Shown: positions 1 to 62,999, counted from the stretch's first letter. The stretch: DNA of 64,000 nt from Monoplex corrugatus (GCA_030674185.1 JAPXFY010000015.1:17077017-17141016); one strand, 5' to 3'. Program-made: numbers and translations. The notes: generated by a model not told the origin, from the sequence alone.

Positions 1-36
1 ACTTTCTATATATTTCCTTTTTTGCAGGTAAGATAC
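1..36 (+). other. Joined acceptor and donor signal (possible recursive splice site)
   Basis: A pyrimidine-rich run ends in TTTTTTGCAG and is followed immediately by GTAAGA, so a 3' splice site at 26-27 abuts a 5' splice site at 28-29 with no exon between. This is the form of a recursive-splicing (zero-length exon) site. It may also be chance. Confidence 0.4.
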
Positions 37-99
37 ACATGTCATTTACATATAACCAAGATTACTCCAGTGGTAGGCTGATAAAATACCAGTATAAAA

Positions 100-333
100 T
101 ATTGACTGGGTAAAACATAGTCTAGGTAGGACCTCAGGACCTGGCCAGCTCATGGGTTTATGTGCAGGCTTAAGGCTTGTGCCATGATCACCATACACAT
201 GGCATCTGTGACATTAGTGCATATGGAAATCGTTCCGAGCGCGGACACGTCATCTTGAGAAACTGAAACTGAAACTGAAACTCGTGTGAAACTGTTGGAA
301 CGCAAATAATTCCGCTTGAATAACTTTGAATTG
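100..333 (+). mobile_element. SINE-like repeat, family A, copy 1
   Basis: Shares blocks such as gtgcaggcttaaggc and ccgcttgaataactttgaa with copies near 10.95, 16.7, 24.2, 31.2 and 54.85 kb. It contains a short GAAACT tandem run (260-283). Its 3' end lies about ten bases before the acceptor of exon 1. Confidence 0.55.
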
Positions 334-341
334 TCCTGTAG

Positions 342-50643
<50,302 letters not shown>

Positions 50644-51640
50644 ACGCTCCACTGTGCGGTCACTGAATGACTTAAACTCGTAGACATTATCCGTTCGTAA
50701 TTGTAGATTTACTTTTTCTTGTAGTGTACTCGAACTCCTTGGTGATTACTGTTTAAATATCTGCAGACAGTAAATTTCTAAAATGTTTCAAACCTTGTTG
50801 GATTATGAAGGGCAAAAAAAAAGTGAATTACAAATTTTGAAGCGGAAAAGAAAATGGAAACGACTGGTAACTCTTTTCAGTTTTGAGCGTGATCGTTAAA
50901 TCCAAGTTCATACTATGTTGGGGGTTATAGTCAATTTAGATTTCATTTGTATTTTGCAAAGCATCAAACTCTGTAATTGTTACATGTGTCAAGCTCTGGT
51001 GTAAATTTCGCGGGTATGGTACAAAATTTTATATCATACTTATTTTAAACTAAGTAAGGAGAAATGCATTTGATAAAATTTTATCATATAGTTCACGATG
51101 ACACCAAAGTCAAAGAAATAATAAAAAATTACGTAGGTTCATCAAAGGTGTTGTACAGTTATGCGGTTTACAACTATTTTGTAATAAAATCATTCAGTGT
51201 ATAATGATTATGACATAAGCATCATGGTAACGCACGTTTCTGTTTCATGCAGAATTATTTTCAAAGCATGTTTGCATTTATAAAACAATTGCTTGTAATG
51301 AAATTAAGACTTATGTTTTTGTGTGATTTTTATTGTATTTTACTCTGTTTTGTGCGATTTGATTTATAATGTCTAAAAAGCACTGTCTTCAGTAAATGTT
51401 ACCGAGGTAGCGTTGCTACGTACACTATTGTTAGTAGTTCGAATTTCTTGCCAGAAATGAATACAAGCATCTGATGTATGATGTCACTTTACACATTTAT
51501 TATGTTTGTCATTGGATCATGCTGAGCCCATGATTTGTACATATTATATAACTCATTATGCTGAATAACATACATTGTGTTTTGTCCAATCAAAAAAATA
51601 CTAAATAAACAAAACAAAAAAGAACACTAAAAATAATGGC
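50644..51640 (+). other. Probable 3' untranslated region with polyadenylation signals
   Basis: AT-rich and non-coding directly after the stop. AATAAA occurs at 51120-51125, 51183-51188 and 51604-51609. Which is used cannot be told from the sequence. Confidence 0.6.
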
Positions 51641-52290
51641 TGTATTTGTATTCATCTTCAAAGCATGTGATGTATACTGTTCTGCTCAGCTCTGTATCCA
51701 TACTTTGTTCCGATGTATTGACAGGTTTGAAATTCATAATTTCTTTTAAGGTCTATTCACACATGTGCTATTAGACAAAAGGTTTGAAATTAAGACTTGT
51801 TCACAATGCAGTTGATTGGGTCCACGTTTTGTAGTGAGTTTCTGACAGCCTGGAGTTTTGACTTCTTGTTTTTGTGCAACCAAGTCTTTATCTTCTTGAC
51901 TACATATAAAGTCTGTGGGTGTAACATTGTTTTTAAATAATCAAATCAGATGTCAACAACTGGCCTAGGTCATTGTGTAGGATTATTGTTTAAACATATT
52001 TCTGAACTTTTTAAAGAATCAAATTCCTTGTTGTTGTGGGGTGATTGGGGGTTCTATGTGCAAGGTGTGCTCGAGGGCATGGCTTGACACGGTACGGAAA
52101 ACAAGTCTTACCAGTATTGGAGGACTGAACCTGGAATCTCTCGTTCCATGTGCGGGGAGTCTTCCACCAGACGACTTCTTACAGCTTCACTTCGCTGTGT
52201 CCAGATACAGCTATGTGTGATCAGCTGCACACGAAATGTGTATAGTGTGAATCGTTTTATTCTTAGTCAACATAGAAAGATTTGTTTATG
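51640..52290. other. Intergenic sequence, no recognisable element
   Basis: AT-rich sequence after the 3' UTR without coding signal. A start for a neighbouring gene is not seen. Confidence 0.4.
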
Positions 52291-52299
52291 AAACTGATC

Positions 52300-52580
52300 A
52301 ATTCTTTTACACAATAATGTGAAGAGACCTTGTGCCTCACACAATCTGATTTTCTTACACACACATTGATGTAAACATACTTTGTAACACACCCAATCAT
52401 GTGAACAAACTTTGGAACACACCCAATACCGTGGACAGACTTTGTAACACGCAATAATATGATTAGTCTTTGTAACACACACTGCACAGTGAATACGCTT
52501 TGTAACACACACACACACACATATGTAAATAGATTCTGTAACACACATAATAATGTGAACGGACTTTGTAACACATAAGT
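52300..52580. repeat. Degenerate ~38 base minisatellite
   Basis: About seven units of actttgtaacacacccaat followed by atgtgaacag-like spacers. Confidence 0.8.
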
Positions 52581-53175
52581 GTGTTGCACAAAACACACAC
52601 CTTTGTCTTTCTGTTTGCGACTTGTATTAAAATGAATTCGATGTGAGAAACTGCTTTTGTCTGTTTTGTTAAAAAAGAGCTTTGTCTGCTTTAACTGTTG
52701 GTGAGAAAATAGGGCTAGTCTGTGTTAAAAATAATAATGCTTATCATACGTTTGGATGGGTGGCTGTTTGGATGAGTGGTTGCTCGGATGGTTGATTGGT
52801 TGGTTGGTTGGCTGGTTGGTGTGTAAGCACATATTTTCTTTACAAATTCAAGCATCCCACTTGACATTGAAACACTGTCCTGTTTCTGTAGGTATCACAG
52901 TCACTCTTTGTAAAATAGCCGTGTTTCTTTATCCAGCTGATCTTTGTTACAGTAACACTCTCTCACCATGAATCAGTTAATGTTACCCAGTGTATAAACA
53001 TAAACAGAATCATGGAAAGCTACTACATACTGGTCAAATACTTAACATATGTCGATAAATTTTATGTCTCAGTGAAGTCCATATTGTGAACTCGTCCGCT
53101 GTGCGTGTCACAGAAAAATAAAATAAAAGAAACTCGACAAAACATACGAAGGATGAATACGTGCGCGTGCGCGTG

Positions 53176-53191
53176 TGTATGTATGTATGTA

Positions 53192-53261
<70 letters not shown>

Positions 53262-53262
53262 G
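53176..53262. repeat. Microsatellite (GTAT)n then (GT)n
   Basis: Short tetranucleotide run then GT. Confidence 0.93.
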
Positions 53263-53543
53263 TGTGTGGTTGTGTGTGTGTTGGTTTGTGCATATGCATA
53301 TTTTTGTATTATTTTAAAAAATTACAATATATTTGAAAAATTACAATAAATTGTAAAGAACAATGTAACTGTTTTCTTCTTTGTTATTTTGCTTTTTCCT
53401 CTCTCAGTTTGCTTTTCTTTTCACACCTTTACTGTTTACACCTCTGGGACCAAGACTAGGCCTTCTTTTTCATCTGGCACATCCTATCATCCTATTTTGA
53501 CAATCTGTGTTGACTCAATGCCAATTATAGTCTATTATTGTCT

Positions 53544-53710
<167 letters not shown>

Positions 53711-53719
53711 GAATGGATG

Positions 53720-54370
53720 GATGGTTTACACGTGTCATAAGCCATGGCCCCGATAAAGTGGGATGTGAACAACATACAGCACGATAATTTCTTTGATTAC
53801 AAGCACGTGTTTTGAATGACTACAAACAATTCTTGAGTTATCACAAAATAGTTCCGAAAGAGACAAAATAGTGACTAATACTATTAAATGACTATTTCTG
53901 TGCATTTTAGAACATTGTGGGAAAAAAATAAGAAATGATGGATAACTTCAGCGTTCGTTGATGATATCAATAGCTTATTAAATTTAAACCGACAAAATTA
54001 TGTTTAACACCGAGTTTAAATCAACTTTTCTCTAATATAAATTAAGTACTTGCCAACTGGGAACAAAAGCGTATTTCATTTTCTTTACATTTGCATAAAT
54101 AACAAGTCAGTAAATTCTTTGTATCTATAACGATGTACAGCCAGATCAGGCAAATCAAATCTAAATCACATCGTTGCACATTTCATATGACGATCGATAT
54201 TCAATTGCAGATAAAACTTCGCGTCAAAGCGTATTACGAAATGTTCCTCACGTACTGTAAGTCTTTTGCTATTATCAGTATGATATTCCAAGTCTGCCAT
54301 CTTCATTCTTTCAATCGCTGACGAAAACCCCGCATAAACTCATTTAATCTACCAATAATCTGATTTTGCC
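53720..54370. other. Intergenic sequence, no recognisable element
   Basis: No protein-like frame and no repeat pairing seen. Confidence 0.4.
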
Positions 54371-54378
54371 ACCTACAT

Positions 54379-54460
54379 CCAAATCCATATTTGTCTGGAC
54401 ACTATGTCCAAATCCATATTTATCTGGACACTATGTCCAAATCCATATCTATCTGGACAA
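54379..54460. repeat. 29 base tandem repeat, about 2.8 copies
   Basis: Unit ccaaatccatatttgtctgg plus nine bases; the unit contains the palindrome-like ggacactatgtcc. Confidence 0.88.
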
Positions 54461-54537
54461 CTCACCTACATTTGTTACCCAGTTCTTCCTAACACTCGCA
54501 TCTAAATCATGTATTTTGTCTCATACATTTTTCAATT

Positions 54538-54935
54538 TCGTGGCCCCATGGCTCAACTGTAAGAGCGTCATGGACATAAATCAGGGAATTGAGTTCAATC
54601 CTTGGGGTGTTCATTGTCTGTATATAGCGGGCTGGCGGGCTTTGTAATAAAGCGGTTGACTCAAAAGTTGGTAACTCGAGTTCAATCCCAGCCCTTAACA
54701 TAAAAACCGGCCTGCCTGCTGCCTTTCTTAATGCTCCAATCATTCTAGTGGTGTTAACCTAGTGTTTCATTGGTCCTGTCCCACATTCACTTCCCACTCC
54801 CTACCCTCTATTTAAACACCTTGCCAATGTATAATTTTTTTGCGCAGATTCAAGGAGGCTTACATAACAGATGGCGTATATCGGTTGTTCTAGGATGATG
54901 GTTCCCTTCTTGAACAAACTTCAAATTTTTAACGT
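54538..54935 (+). mobile_element. Complete-looking SINE, family A, copy 6, with two tRNA-like promoter parts
   Basis: First tRNA-like part 54540-54602: ccatggctcaactgtaagag and gagttcaatccttgg. Second B-box-like part at 54678-54694 (gagttcaatcccag). The body then has gcctgctgcctttcttaatg, caccttgccaatg, gcgcagattcaaggaggc and cttgaacaaac. This is the longest family A copy in the window. Confidence 0.7.
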
Positions 54936-55149
54936 AAGTCAATGACTAACATATTTTTGTACAGTTCTCGTATATTGGTTATCGGTTAGGTTCACCGTCT
55001 TGAAAATCGTTTGGCGGTCCCTTGTCCACTCACAAGAACTTTCTCAAGGCAAACAAAGGAATCGATTGGCAGTAACACACAGATTTTAGTTCCCGTAATT
55101 CTGAACTATACTGCACACCTATTTGTATCTACGAGTCAAACAATATATG

Positions 55150-56500
55150 ACAGAGAGAGAGAGAGGAGAGAGAGTGTGTGTGTGTGCACGTGTGTGTGCG
55201 CGCGTGCGTGCTCGCGTGTGTGTGCGTGTGTGTACGCACGTGCATGTACTGCGCCATCTTTTAAATTTCAGTTCTCTCAACACATCTTCAATTCTATCGA
55301 TATTGAAGTCGTCAAAATGACAGATGGACGTCTGCGACATTTCTTCACAATGCTAAAATGGTAGATGAGAATGAAGATGACGGTAATGATGCTACAGGGC
55401 TGTACTCGACGTGTTTTTTTTTTTCAAAATAAATCCTTGCGTCAAGATATCCTGGGAGAAACAGACACCTGCCCTATCAATCAGTCAGCAAATTTGAATA
55501 ACACCCTGAAATGTGAAACGAACGAGACTCGACCGTGTAGTTCCAGTTCTATCAACGAGCCCATCGCATGTTTTACTCTGCTTCCTGACTGAAAAACCTC
55601 AAAAAGATACGAACGTTTGGAGATATGACCCTCCAACCTCAATCTGATCAGTCCGTTATGATAACCACTTCGTCACGATGGCTGTCGTTGTCTCCCCCCA
55701 TTCTCTACCCCCACCCCCACCCCCCGCACTCTCTCTCTCTCTCTCTCACGATCTCCATCTAACACAATTCCCCATTAAGATTTAAGATTTAAGAACACAA
55801 TAAATGAATGTAGTCATTATGGAGACCATTTGCTCGAGCAGTTTTATCCTTAATCATTTTGACTTGTGGCCTCAAACCCAATATACCAGAGGCCTTCCAA
55901 CCCGACTGCATGAGTTTAAATCACGGCCGAGATCAACTTTATGAGTGGGATGTCCAGTACACCCATCAGCGAATGCGTACTTGACGTTGCACCGAGTTGA
56001 AAAAGGTAAAGCATCACGTAAAAAGAGATCGGCAACAACCTCACAATGCTGGCCTTGAGAAAAGTGGAGGTTTTTTTGTTGTTGTTGTTCAGTATGTTTC
56101 TATTCCTCATAGGAATCACAACGTAAAAGTTTTGGCTGCTGTTTTTTATCTATCAGACTTGCTCTCTGCATAATTTTGTCAAGACTAACTTACTTGTTAC
56201 CGTAAGGATTTTCTTCACTGGGCGCAAGTGTATGTTGTACACTGGACCGTAGTTTAGCGTCTCTTGTAAAGCTTAGGTCTCTACCACATCACTCCTCAAT
56301 GACCTCAGGGTTATGGGACAACCTTATTTTTTAAATCAGTCTAATATCAGCTGGCATGAGATATATCAGTTACTGGTGTCATCAACACTGACCATCAATG
56401 CGTTATCACCCAGCTCATTATCAACATCTTGCATCCTCCTCAACCCACTATTGTGACAGCTAGTGACATTTGGTCTACTTACCATGTTGCCTTGAAGAAT
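55150..56500. other. Intergenic sequence with short microsatellites only
   Basis: GA/GT run at 55150-55245 and CT runs near 55728-55748; otherwise nothing I can support. Confidence 0.4.
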
Positions 56501-56509
56501 GACCATCAC

Positions 56510-56538
56510 CGCTCTCTCTCTCTCTCTCTCTCTCTCTA
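56510..56538. repeat. Microsatellite (TC)n
   Basis: Short pure run. Confidence 0.9.
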
Positions 56539-56749
56539 GTCATCAGCCTGCAGAGGATTTTTGACTCCTGTCTCTATGTAACACTGGACGTACACATTTC
56601 TGCCACGCAATGAACTGTGTCTGGGTGGAGTGGTGCTGCTTGGGTCAGGGAAGCCAGCATGAGGGTCAAATCTGCCACACACAGTGAAGACGTACTGGAA
56701 AAACATCTGAAAACTGGACTTGTCGTTCACAAGCACATTTGCATTTCTG

Positions 56750-56750
56750 T

Positions 56751-56783
<33 letters not shown>

Positions 56784-57018
56784 CACACACGCACACACAC
56801 ACACACACACACACACCACACACACACGCACACACACACGCACACACACACACACACACACACCACACACACACGCACACACACACGCACACACACACAC
56901 ACACACAACACACGCACACACACACACAGACACACACACACACACACACCACACACACACACACGCACACACACACACGCACACACACACACAGACACGC
57001 ACACACACGCACACACAC

Positions 57019-57078
<60 letters not shown>
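56750..57078. repeat. 330 base (CA)n tract with CG interruptions
   Basis: Repeats interrupted by regular cgca and ccaca steps (for example caccacacacacacgcacac several times), so higher-order duplication has occurred. Frames across it are Thr-His or Val-Cys chains. Confidence 0.95.
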
Positions 57079-57079
<1 letters not shown>

Positions 57080-57628
57080 ATACCCAGGACTAAAAACATG
57101 CTACCTTTCAAAACAGAGTATGGACAGTTCATCATGTAAACAGCTATCCGTTCACTATCCGTTTACCGGAAAAGAAAATGACAGAAACACCCCACCAAAA
57201 GCAACAAATCCATCCAATGTAGTAAAACGAGTCCAACAATCTTGTCTTCTAGTGTAACAATTATTCCAGAACATCAAGATTCTGCACTTCTCAGTCACTG
57301 TGACCTTCAAGTTCACGTTCATATTGGTTATACCCAGCCGACTACTAGAGCCATATCAGGGCTAATACCACGTCAAAAACGACAACCAGATTAAAATAAA
57401 AGACAACAGTTAAAAACCATGCTCATCGTTAACCTTGCAAGCCTAAAATGCAATTTACAGAGGACCAAAAACATGCTACTTTTCAAAACAGTTCATCGTG
57501 TAAACAGCTTTTCATTTCACTAAACGTTTACTGGAAAAGGAAAACGACAGAAACACCCCACCAGAAACAACAAACTCACCCAATACAATCAAACGATTCC
57601 AACGATCTTGTCTTTTCGTATAACAATT

Positions 57629-58462
57629 CAAACCCTGTCCTTCCGCCAGCATGTGAGCAACGTCTGTCGGACTTGTTTTCTTGAACTCCGCCGAATTGCT
57701 TCTATCCGCCACCTCCTCTCAGAAGACACGACAAAGGCTCTTGTCTGTGCATTTGTTCTATCCCGTCTCGATTACTGTAATGCTCTTTTTTCTGGTTCCC
57801 CCTCTCATCTCATTAACAAACTTCAGAAAGTTCAAAATCATGCTGCCCGTCTCATCTTCCGCTCTTCAAAATTTAACCATGTTACGCCATTGCTCTGTTC
57901 TCTCCACTGGCTCCCTGTTCAGCAAAGAATATCCTACAAGATTGCCTGCCTCTGCTTCAAATCTATTGAGTCTTCCTGTCCTGAGTATCTCACCCATCTG
58001 TTACATCTCTACACGCCATCTCGAGCTTTGCGGTCCTCATCTGATACCCGTCTCTATAGTATCCCCATAGTCCGCACTAAAAGGTTTGGGCAGCGTTCTT
58101 TTTCCTATCAAGCTTCAACCATCTGGAATCAGTTACCTCGCTCTCTTAGATACTCACCCTCTCTGTCCACATTCAAACGCTCCCTCAAAACTTACCTGTT
58201 TCCCAAAACTGGTAATCTCTGCCCCCTTCCCCCCATGTAATGTAATGGTGACATTATAGTGTCTTAGTGTCAATGTGTCATTGTATTTGCATGTCATGCT
58301 GTGTGTGTGTTTGTGTGTGTGTGTGTGTTTGTGTGTGTGTGGGTGCTTCTGTGGGTGTGTGTGCTTGTGATTCTGGTTATATGTTTTGCCATTGTAAACG
58401 CCTAGGGCATTAATTTGATTAGGCGTACTAAATGTTCATAATAATAATAATAATAATAATTA
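57629..58462 (+). mobile_element. LINE 3' end (CR1/L2-like) inserted in the tandem repeat, (AAT)n tail
   Basis: Begins right after acaatt of one repeat copy and ends in (AAT)n next to attattgcag of the following copy. Preceding the tail is ttgtaaacgcctagggcatt, typical of LINE tails of this kind. Strongly 5'-truncated. Confidence 0.82.
57632..58240 (+). CDS. C-terminal part of LINE reverse transcriptase, open frame
   Basis: About 200 codons ending at TAA 58238-58240. Encodes CRTCFLELRRIASIRHLLSE, VLSRLDYCNALFSGSPSHLI, HWLPVQQRISYKIACLCFKS, and STIWNQLPRSLRYSPSLSTF then KRSLKTYLF, the conserved end of CR1/L2-group LINE proteins. No stop or frameshift seen, so the insertion is young. The RT palm is absent, so it is not functional alone. 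Confidence 0.82.
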   Translation, partial: TLSFRQHVSNVCRTCFLELRRIASIRHLLSEDTTKALVCAFVLSRLDYCNALFSGSPSHLINKLQKVQNHAARLIFRSSKFNHVTPLLCSLHWLPVQQRISYKIACLCFKSIESSCPEYLTHLLHLYTPSRALRSSSDTRLYSIPIVRTKRFGQRSFSYQASTIWNQLPRSLRYSPSLSTFKRSLKTYLFPKTGNLCPLPPM

Positions 58463-59040
58463 TTGCAGAATATCACGATTCTGCACTTCTCAGAGTCAAT
58501 GTGAACTTCAAGTTCATATTGCTTATAGCCCAGCCCACTACTAGAGCCATATCTGGGCTGATACCTCTTCAAAAACAACAATCCGGTTAAGATAAAAGAC
58601 AACAGTTAAAAACCATGCTCATCGTCAACCTTGCAAGTCTAAAACGCAATTCACAGAAGACCGAAAACATGCTACTTCTCAAAACAGTTCATCGTGTACA
58701 CAGTTATTCATTCCACAAACCGTTTACTGGGAAAGAAAAACGACAGAAACACCCACCCAACAGTCAAACCATTCCAACAATCTTGTCTTTTCGTAAAACA
58801 ATTATTACAGAACATCAAGATTCTGTACTTCTCAGAGTCACTGTGACCTTGAAAAATCAAGATGACTTGAAACTTCATGTGAAGCAAGGTTAATGATAGA
58901 CTGTCACAACAGTGAAAACAGATTTTAAAAACTGTCAAGAATGTTTTGAGAAAGTGCACGTTTTAGGCACTGTATGCGACTTTGACCTTAACGCCATGAC
59001 TTCCAAATTCTGCACTCGTGAATCCTTACCGGCCCACACC

Positions 59041-59250
59041 TTTGACCCAGAGCAATCGATATTACTGCTGCTATTGCCGAAGCTGGAGGGAAAGACAGCA
59101 CCAGGTAGACCCAGGGAAAAAATACTGGACGGACTTGCAGAATGGCTGACGACAGACAGGGTGGAAGATGTGCATGCGGCAACAAGGGATAGATACATAT
59201 GGAGGGCCATGATCGCCAATACCATGCGGCAGGGCACATGATGATGATGA
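59041..59250 (+). pseudogene. RTE element C-terminal relic with (ATG)n tail
   Basis: Encodes LEGKTAPGRPREKILDGLAE and HAATRDRYIWRAMIANTMRQ then GT-stop, followed by catgatgatgatga. This is the RTE C-terminal signature (GRxRxxxLDGL ... RDRxxWRxMxAN). Only the last ~65 codons remain. Confidence 0.82.
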
Positions 59251-59259
59251 TTGCCGATG

Positions 59260-61125
59260 TGGTTATCAGTATTACAATTGCTGTTTCTGTTTTTATCGTT
59301 AATATTACATGTGTTGTTTTTGTCCCGTCCCTGTGGCAGAGCGGTTTGCTGAATGCATGCAAGGACTCTATGAGAGAAGAGCCTGGTATTGATGTGCGTG
59401 TCTTAAAACTTAAATTAATTTGCGACTGTATTTAAGCGTGAAGGGTAGATGAATGTGCATCACTGGGAAGAAAGATTTTTTTAAGAACGAACTGTGGTTA
59501 TGCGAATTTCTGTGGTAGAGGGACTTGAATACACGCTGGACCTACAGAGGAAGAGTCTAGATGGGAAAAATAGTAATTACTGCAACAGGGCCTCAATCTC
59601 ACGAAAGCCTTAAACGCTTCACAAAGCATGACAGACAGGCAGACACATAAAACAAACAGGCCTACACGTCAACCGTTACTGCTATGACAAAAACAGATGA
59701 ACGATAAATGTTAAGGAAGCACAATAAAATGAAATCTAACACATTCATTTTAGATGTATATAAAAAAAAAAAGTGTGGGTGTGTGCCGAGTGTTTTGTAC
59801 AAGATTATTTCATGAGATCGTCGTTCTGGTTGGTATCGTTGTTAGTTTTATCATTATCATTACTATTACTCTAAGACTTACCAAACATACACTGAGTTCT
59901 ATATCTGAGATGACTCCATCACAAGCGGTATCCCCGTCTGTGACGGAGTTCCGCATCACTGGGCGTGCAGCCACTGAGCCACATGACTGAACTTGTCACT
60001 GTGTATCGGCAATTTCACTGCACCTCTTTCATGCAGGAAGGTCCACAGCCATGTCTTCGCACGGGTGTCGGAGGTCTTCCCCATTGTCGAGGGCCACCTG
60101 CCACTTTGTAATTTCCATATGTGAGTTTTGTTTTCCAACTGATGTGCAAGTGCCAAGAACACCTTTCCTTTTGTGAAATGGCGCTATGTAAGATATAATT
60201 ATTATCATTTTTGTTTTTACTATAATCATTACTACTACCATCATTATTATCATCACTGTTATTTTTTTCATTATCCGTAGTAGTAGTAGTAGTAGTTGTA
60301 GTAGCAGCAGTAGTATTACTAGTAGTAAAAGTAGAAGTAGTAGCAGCAGTAGCAGTAGCAATATTAATCATTGCTAAAATACATGGAAAGATATGTCGTG
60401 AGTGTGGGTCCAGATGGTCGGTTTGTGTCGATATTGCCCCGACGTTCACAGCTGTGCTGACTGGCTCCCAAAACCTGTGATCATTTTGGAGAGTTATGCT
60501 GCTGAACAAACGCAATACAGGAAAGTTATTGGCCAAATTTCTTTGAACTCTCCAGTCATATAGAACCATGAAATGCTGAAAAAATACGAGGTGGGGGTTC
60601 TATTTCCAATGTAAAAAAAATACAGCTGTTTTTTTTTTCAGTGTTTCATTTCATTTCATTATCATTCTGGGGTAATTAGGGTGAGGTGGGTGGGTGGTAA
60701 ATGAAAACGATCGTTATGAGCTTTATGGTCGAAGAATCAGGCTTGAGCGAAAAACATGTGATAATCCGTGTGTGCGTCTTCTACTGGACTCAAGGAGCAT
60801 TTGTCAATGGATAACCTCTTGTTTCTTTGTTTGAAATCGGACTATCATTCGCGAATATGCTGTAGTGTCCATAAATTTACACAATTCTTTTTTCATTAAA
60901 ATGCTAAAAGCTGGACACAGATTTCCTCTGAAATTTTGAACACAGGATGAATATAATCTTTTACAGCATCCAGATGTGATGGGTCACTAACTTACCCTCT
61001 GAGCATCTGTCGTATTTACAACCCTGTCCTTTTAAAGGGGAAAACCGGTGAAAACATGACCTGTCATAGACTTACTTGCTGAAATTTATTACACTGATAT
61101 TCCCTACTTCCAGTTTTCGACACAG
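59260..61125. other. Intergenic sequence with trinucleotide runs
   Basis: (GTA)n-like runs at 60280-60360 and a LINE-tail-like piece (tggcgctatgtaagatataa, near 60178). No gene seen. Confidence 0.4.
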
Positions 61126-61249
61126 ACCAAACTTTTATCACTATTATTAATAAAATCATCAATATTATTGTAAATATTATCATTATTACTATTATCATCA
61201 CTATTATTTTCAGTAGTAGTAGTAGAAGTAGCGATAATAGTATTGCTGT

Positions 61250-61815
61250 AAAAAGCCCAGCCGACTATGCAGCGCCATATCAGGGCTATACATGTCTCAA
61301 AACATACGCACCACCTTGATGACCCTGAATCAAACACCTGGAAAAGAAAATTAAGTACACATATCAATGCAGTCGAGCACATATTCTTAGGATATGCCCC
61401 TGGCGTTGACCATACCGCCCAATTTATCAACAGGGGTTATAAAAAAACAAACAAACACGAATAACAGACCCGAGTACATATGTAAACATAACTAAGGACA
61501 CTCAAACGTAAAAACTGGCCTAAATTACCTAAAACTGATTCTGCACATTACATTTTCTTCCAGCCAAAATACCTATACCCAGTTATCAATCCTAATAGAA
61601 AGTACATAAAGTTTTTATTTAAATAACAGGTGAATAGACCAGCAAGGCAAAGACACGAAAAGAATGACAGAAAGCTAAGAAGCAAGGCAGAAAGAAAGAA
61701 GTGACAGAAAAGAATTAATTTCTAGCACAGGATTTCCAGAAGGTGGGGATACTATTTATACCGAAAGATCCCCTGATATCCCCACAGGGAAAACACAGAA
61801 CATTGATTCAGCATG
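61250..61815 (+). mobile_element. Dispersed repeat, family B, copy 4
   Basis: Starts aagcccagccgactatgcag, then atatcagggctatacatgtc, ttgaccataccgcccaattt, gacactcaaacgtaaaaact, gaatagaccagcaaggca and gatttccagaaggtgggga. It matches copy 2 most closely. Confidence 0.78.
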
Positions 61816-61879
61816 TGTGACGAGAAAACCCAACACCGAAAAATCTCGTGAGTTTTACAATAATAAGAAAAAGAATAAC

Positions 61880-62630
61880 AACATTATTTAATTCGGCTGT
61901 TTTGTAGACCATCAGGCCTACAGGAAGTATGCGATTGAACACAGTTGGGGGTTGCAGACTGCCTTGTCGTTACATATGTGTAGCCAGTAACACAAGGCGT
62001 TAGCGGCAAAGTCGACGCAAGGGTTATAACCCTGTCTGGCCTATTGGCTTGCTCTGACGCAGGGGTTGCTTCTCTTACATCATCGGCACCACTCTCTGTG
62101 CCTCCCGGTGGGGACCCATGCTGACGCACGATTTTCACGGCTCTGGGTATCGTTTAGGTGCTGCCTCCCCCCTCCCTTCAATAGCTCCACCGAGCTATCT
62201 TCTTGGCCTAGGGGGGTTGTTTCTGCAAATATTGTCCTTCTTGGGCATGTTCTTGCAGCACATGGCTGGCTGGAGGTCCTTATGCCCCCCAGATATGGGT
62301 CCCCAAGTCATGACACATGGTCCTCCTCTCACTGTGGACAGGGACATCCACACAATTGCACAGACTGCCCAGCCTCTACAGACTGAGTGTCCAAGCCTTA
62401 GATAACAGAGCCAGCTGCCTTCAGGCTCTTCCCCTTGGGCTTTGGCGCTTTCCCCGCCAGGTTTCAACCTACCTTGAGGCCACCCCGACTCCTCAAAGAA
62501 GTCCATGTGTTCATCAGGAATGCCAGACTCTGAAAGAGGAGTATGAAGAGGATCACACCACTGACTCTTTAGGGTTGTCTGTCTATGACTTCCTTAGTCT
62601 TATCACAGGGGCCCCCCCTCTAGGGGGAAG
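61880..62630. other. Unassigned C-rich region, probably internal part of a retroelement
   Basis: Composition differs from the surrounding AT-rich sequence. Open frames are short and conflict on the two strands; none shows a recognisable domain. It precedes a probable LTR. Confidence 0.3.
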
Positions 62631-62980
62631 AAACATTCCTTCGAGTGACTTGGGAGACGAGTTAATGAGGTGGGTGTGCTGCAGATCAGGCCATCCATAA
62701 TTCAACTGGTCACTCAGTTATTTCCATTCGGACAGGGTCTAGCGCCCACGTGGTTCTCATCCATCTTTAGTGGGCACAAAAGGCGGATGGCCTGAATTAC
62801 CAACATTCCTTTGACCGACTCGGTAGATGAGTTAATGAGGTGGGCGCACTGGAGATCACGCCATCCATAAATTAATTTGTCACTCAGCAATTTCCATTCA
62901 AACGGGATCTAACTCTCACATGGTTCTTATCCACCTTTAATGGGCACAAAGGGTAGATAACCAGATTACCAACATTTCTC
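62631..62980. repeat. 170 base tandem duplication
   Basis: Two copies, 62631-62800 and 62801-62970, sharing gagttaatgaggtgggc/tg, ccatccataa-tt, cactcag, tttccattc, atggttctt/catcca and tgggcacaaa. Confidence 0.88.
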
Positions 62981-62999
62981 AGCAAATACCAATGCCCAA

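Larger units (their letters stand above)
57086..58860. repeat. ~345-365 base tandem repeat, split by a LINE
   Basis: Partial copy to 57266, copy from 57267 to 57628, LINE, copy from 58466 to 58807, and a partial start at 58808. Shared blocks: cagaacatcaagattctgca, tagagccatatc-gggct, aacagttaaaaaccatgctc, gtttactgg and acaatcttgtcttttcgta. It contains a family B-like head (cccagccgactactagagcc). Confidence 0.88.

Noticed and set aside
59320..59400. Possible tRNA gene near tggcagagcggtttgc
   Set aside because: The A-box-like start is present but there is no B-box at the right distance and no acceptor stem.
62066..62700. Overlapping open frames on both strands that could be a gene
   Set aside because: No recognisable domain, conflicting strands, and location beside a probable LTR; codon use is not like that of the host exons.
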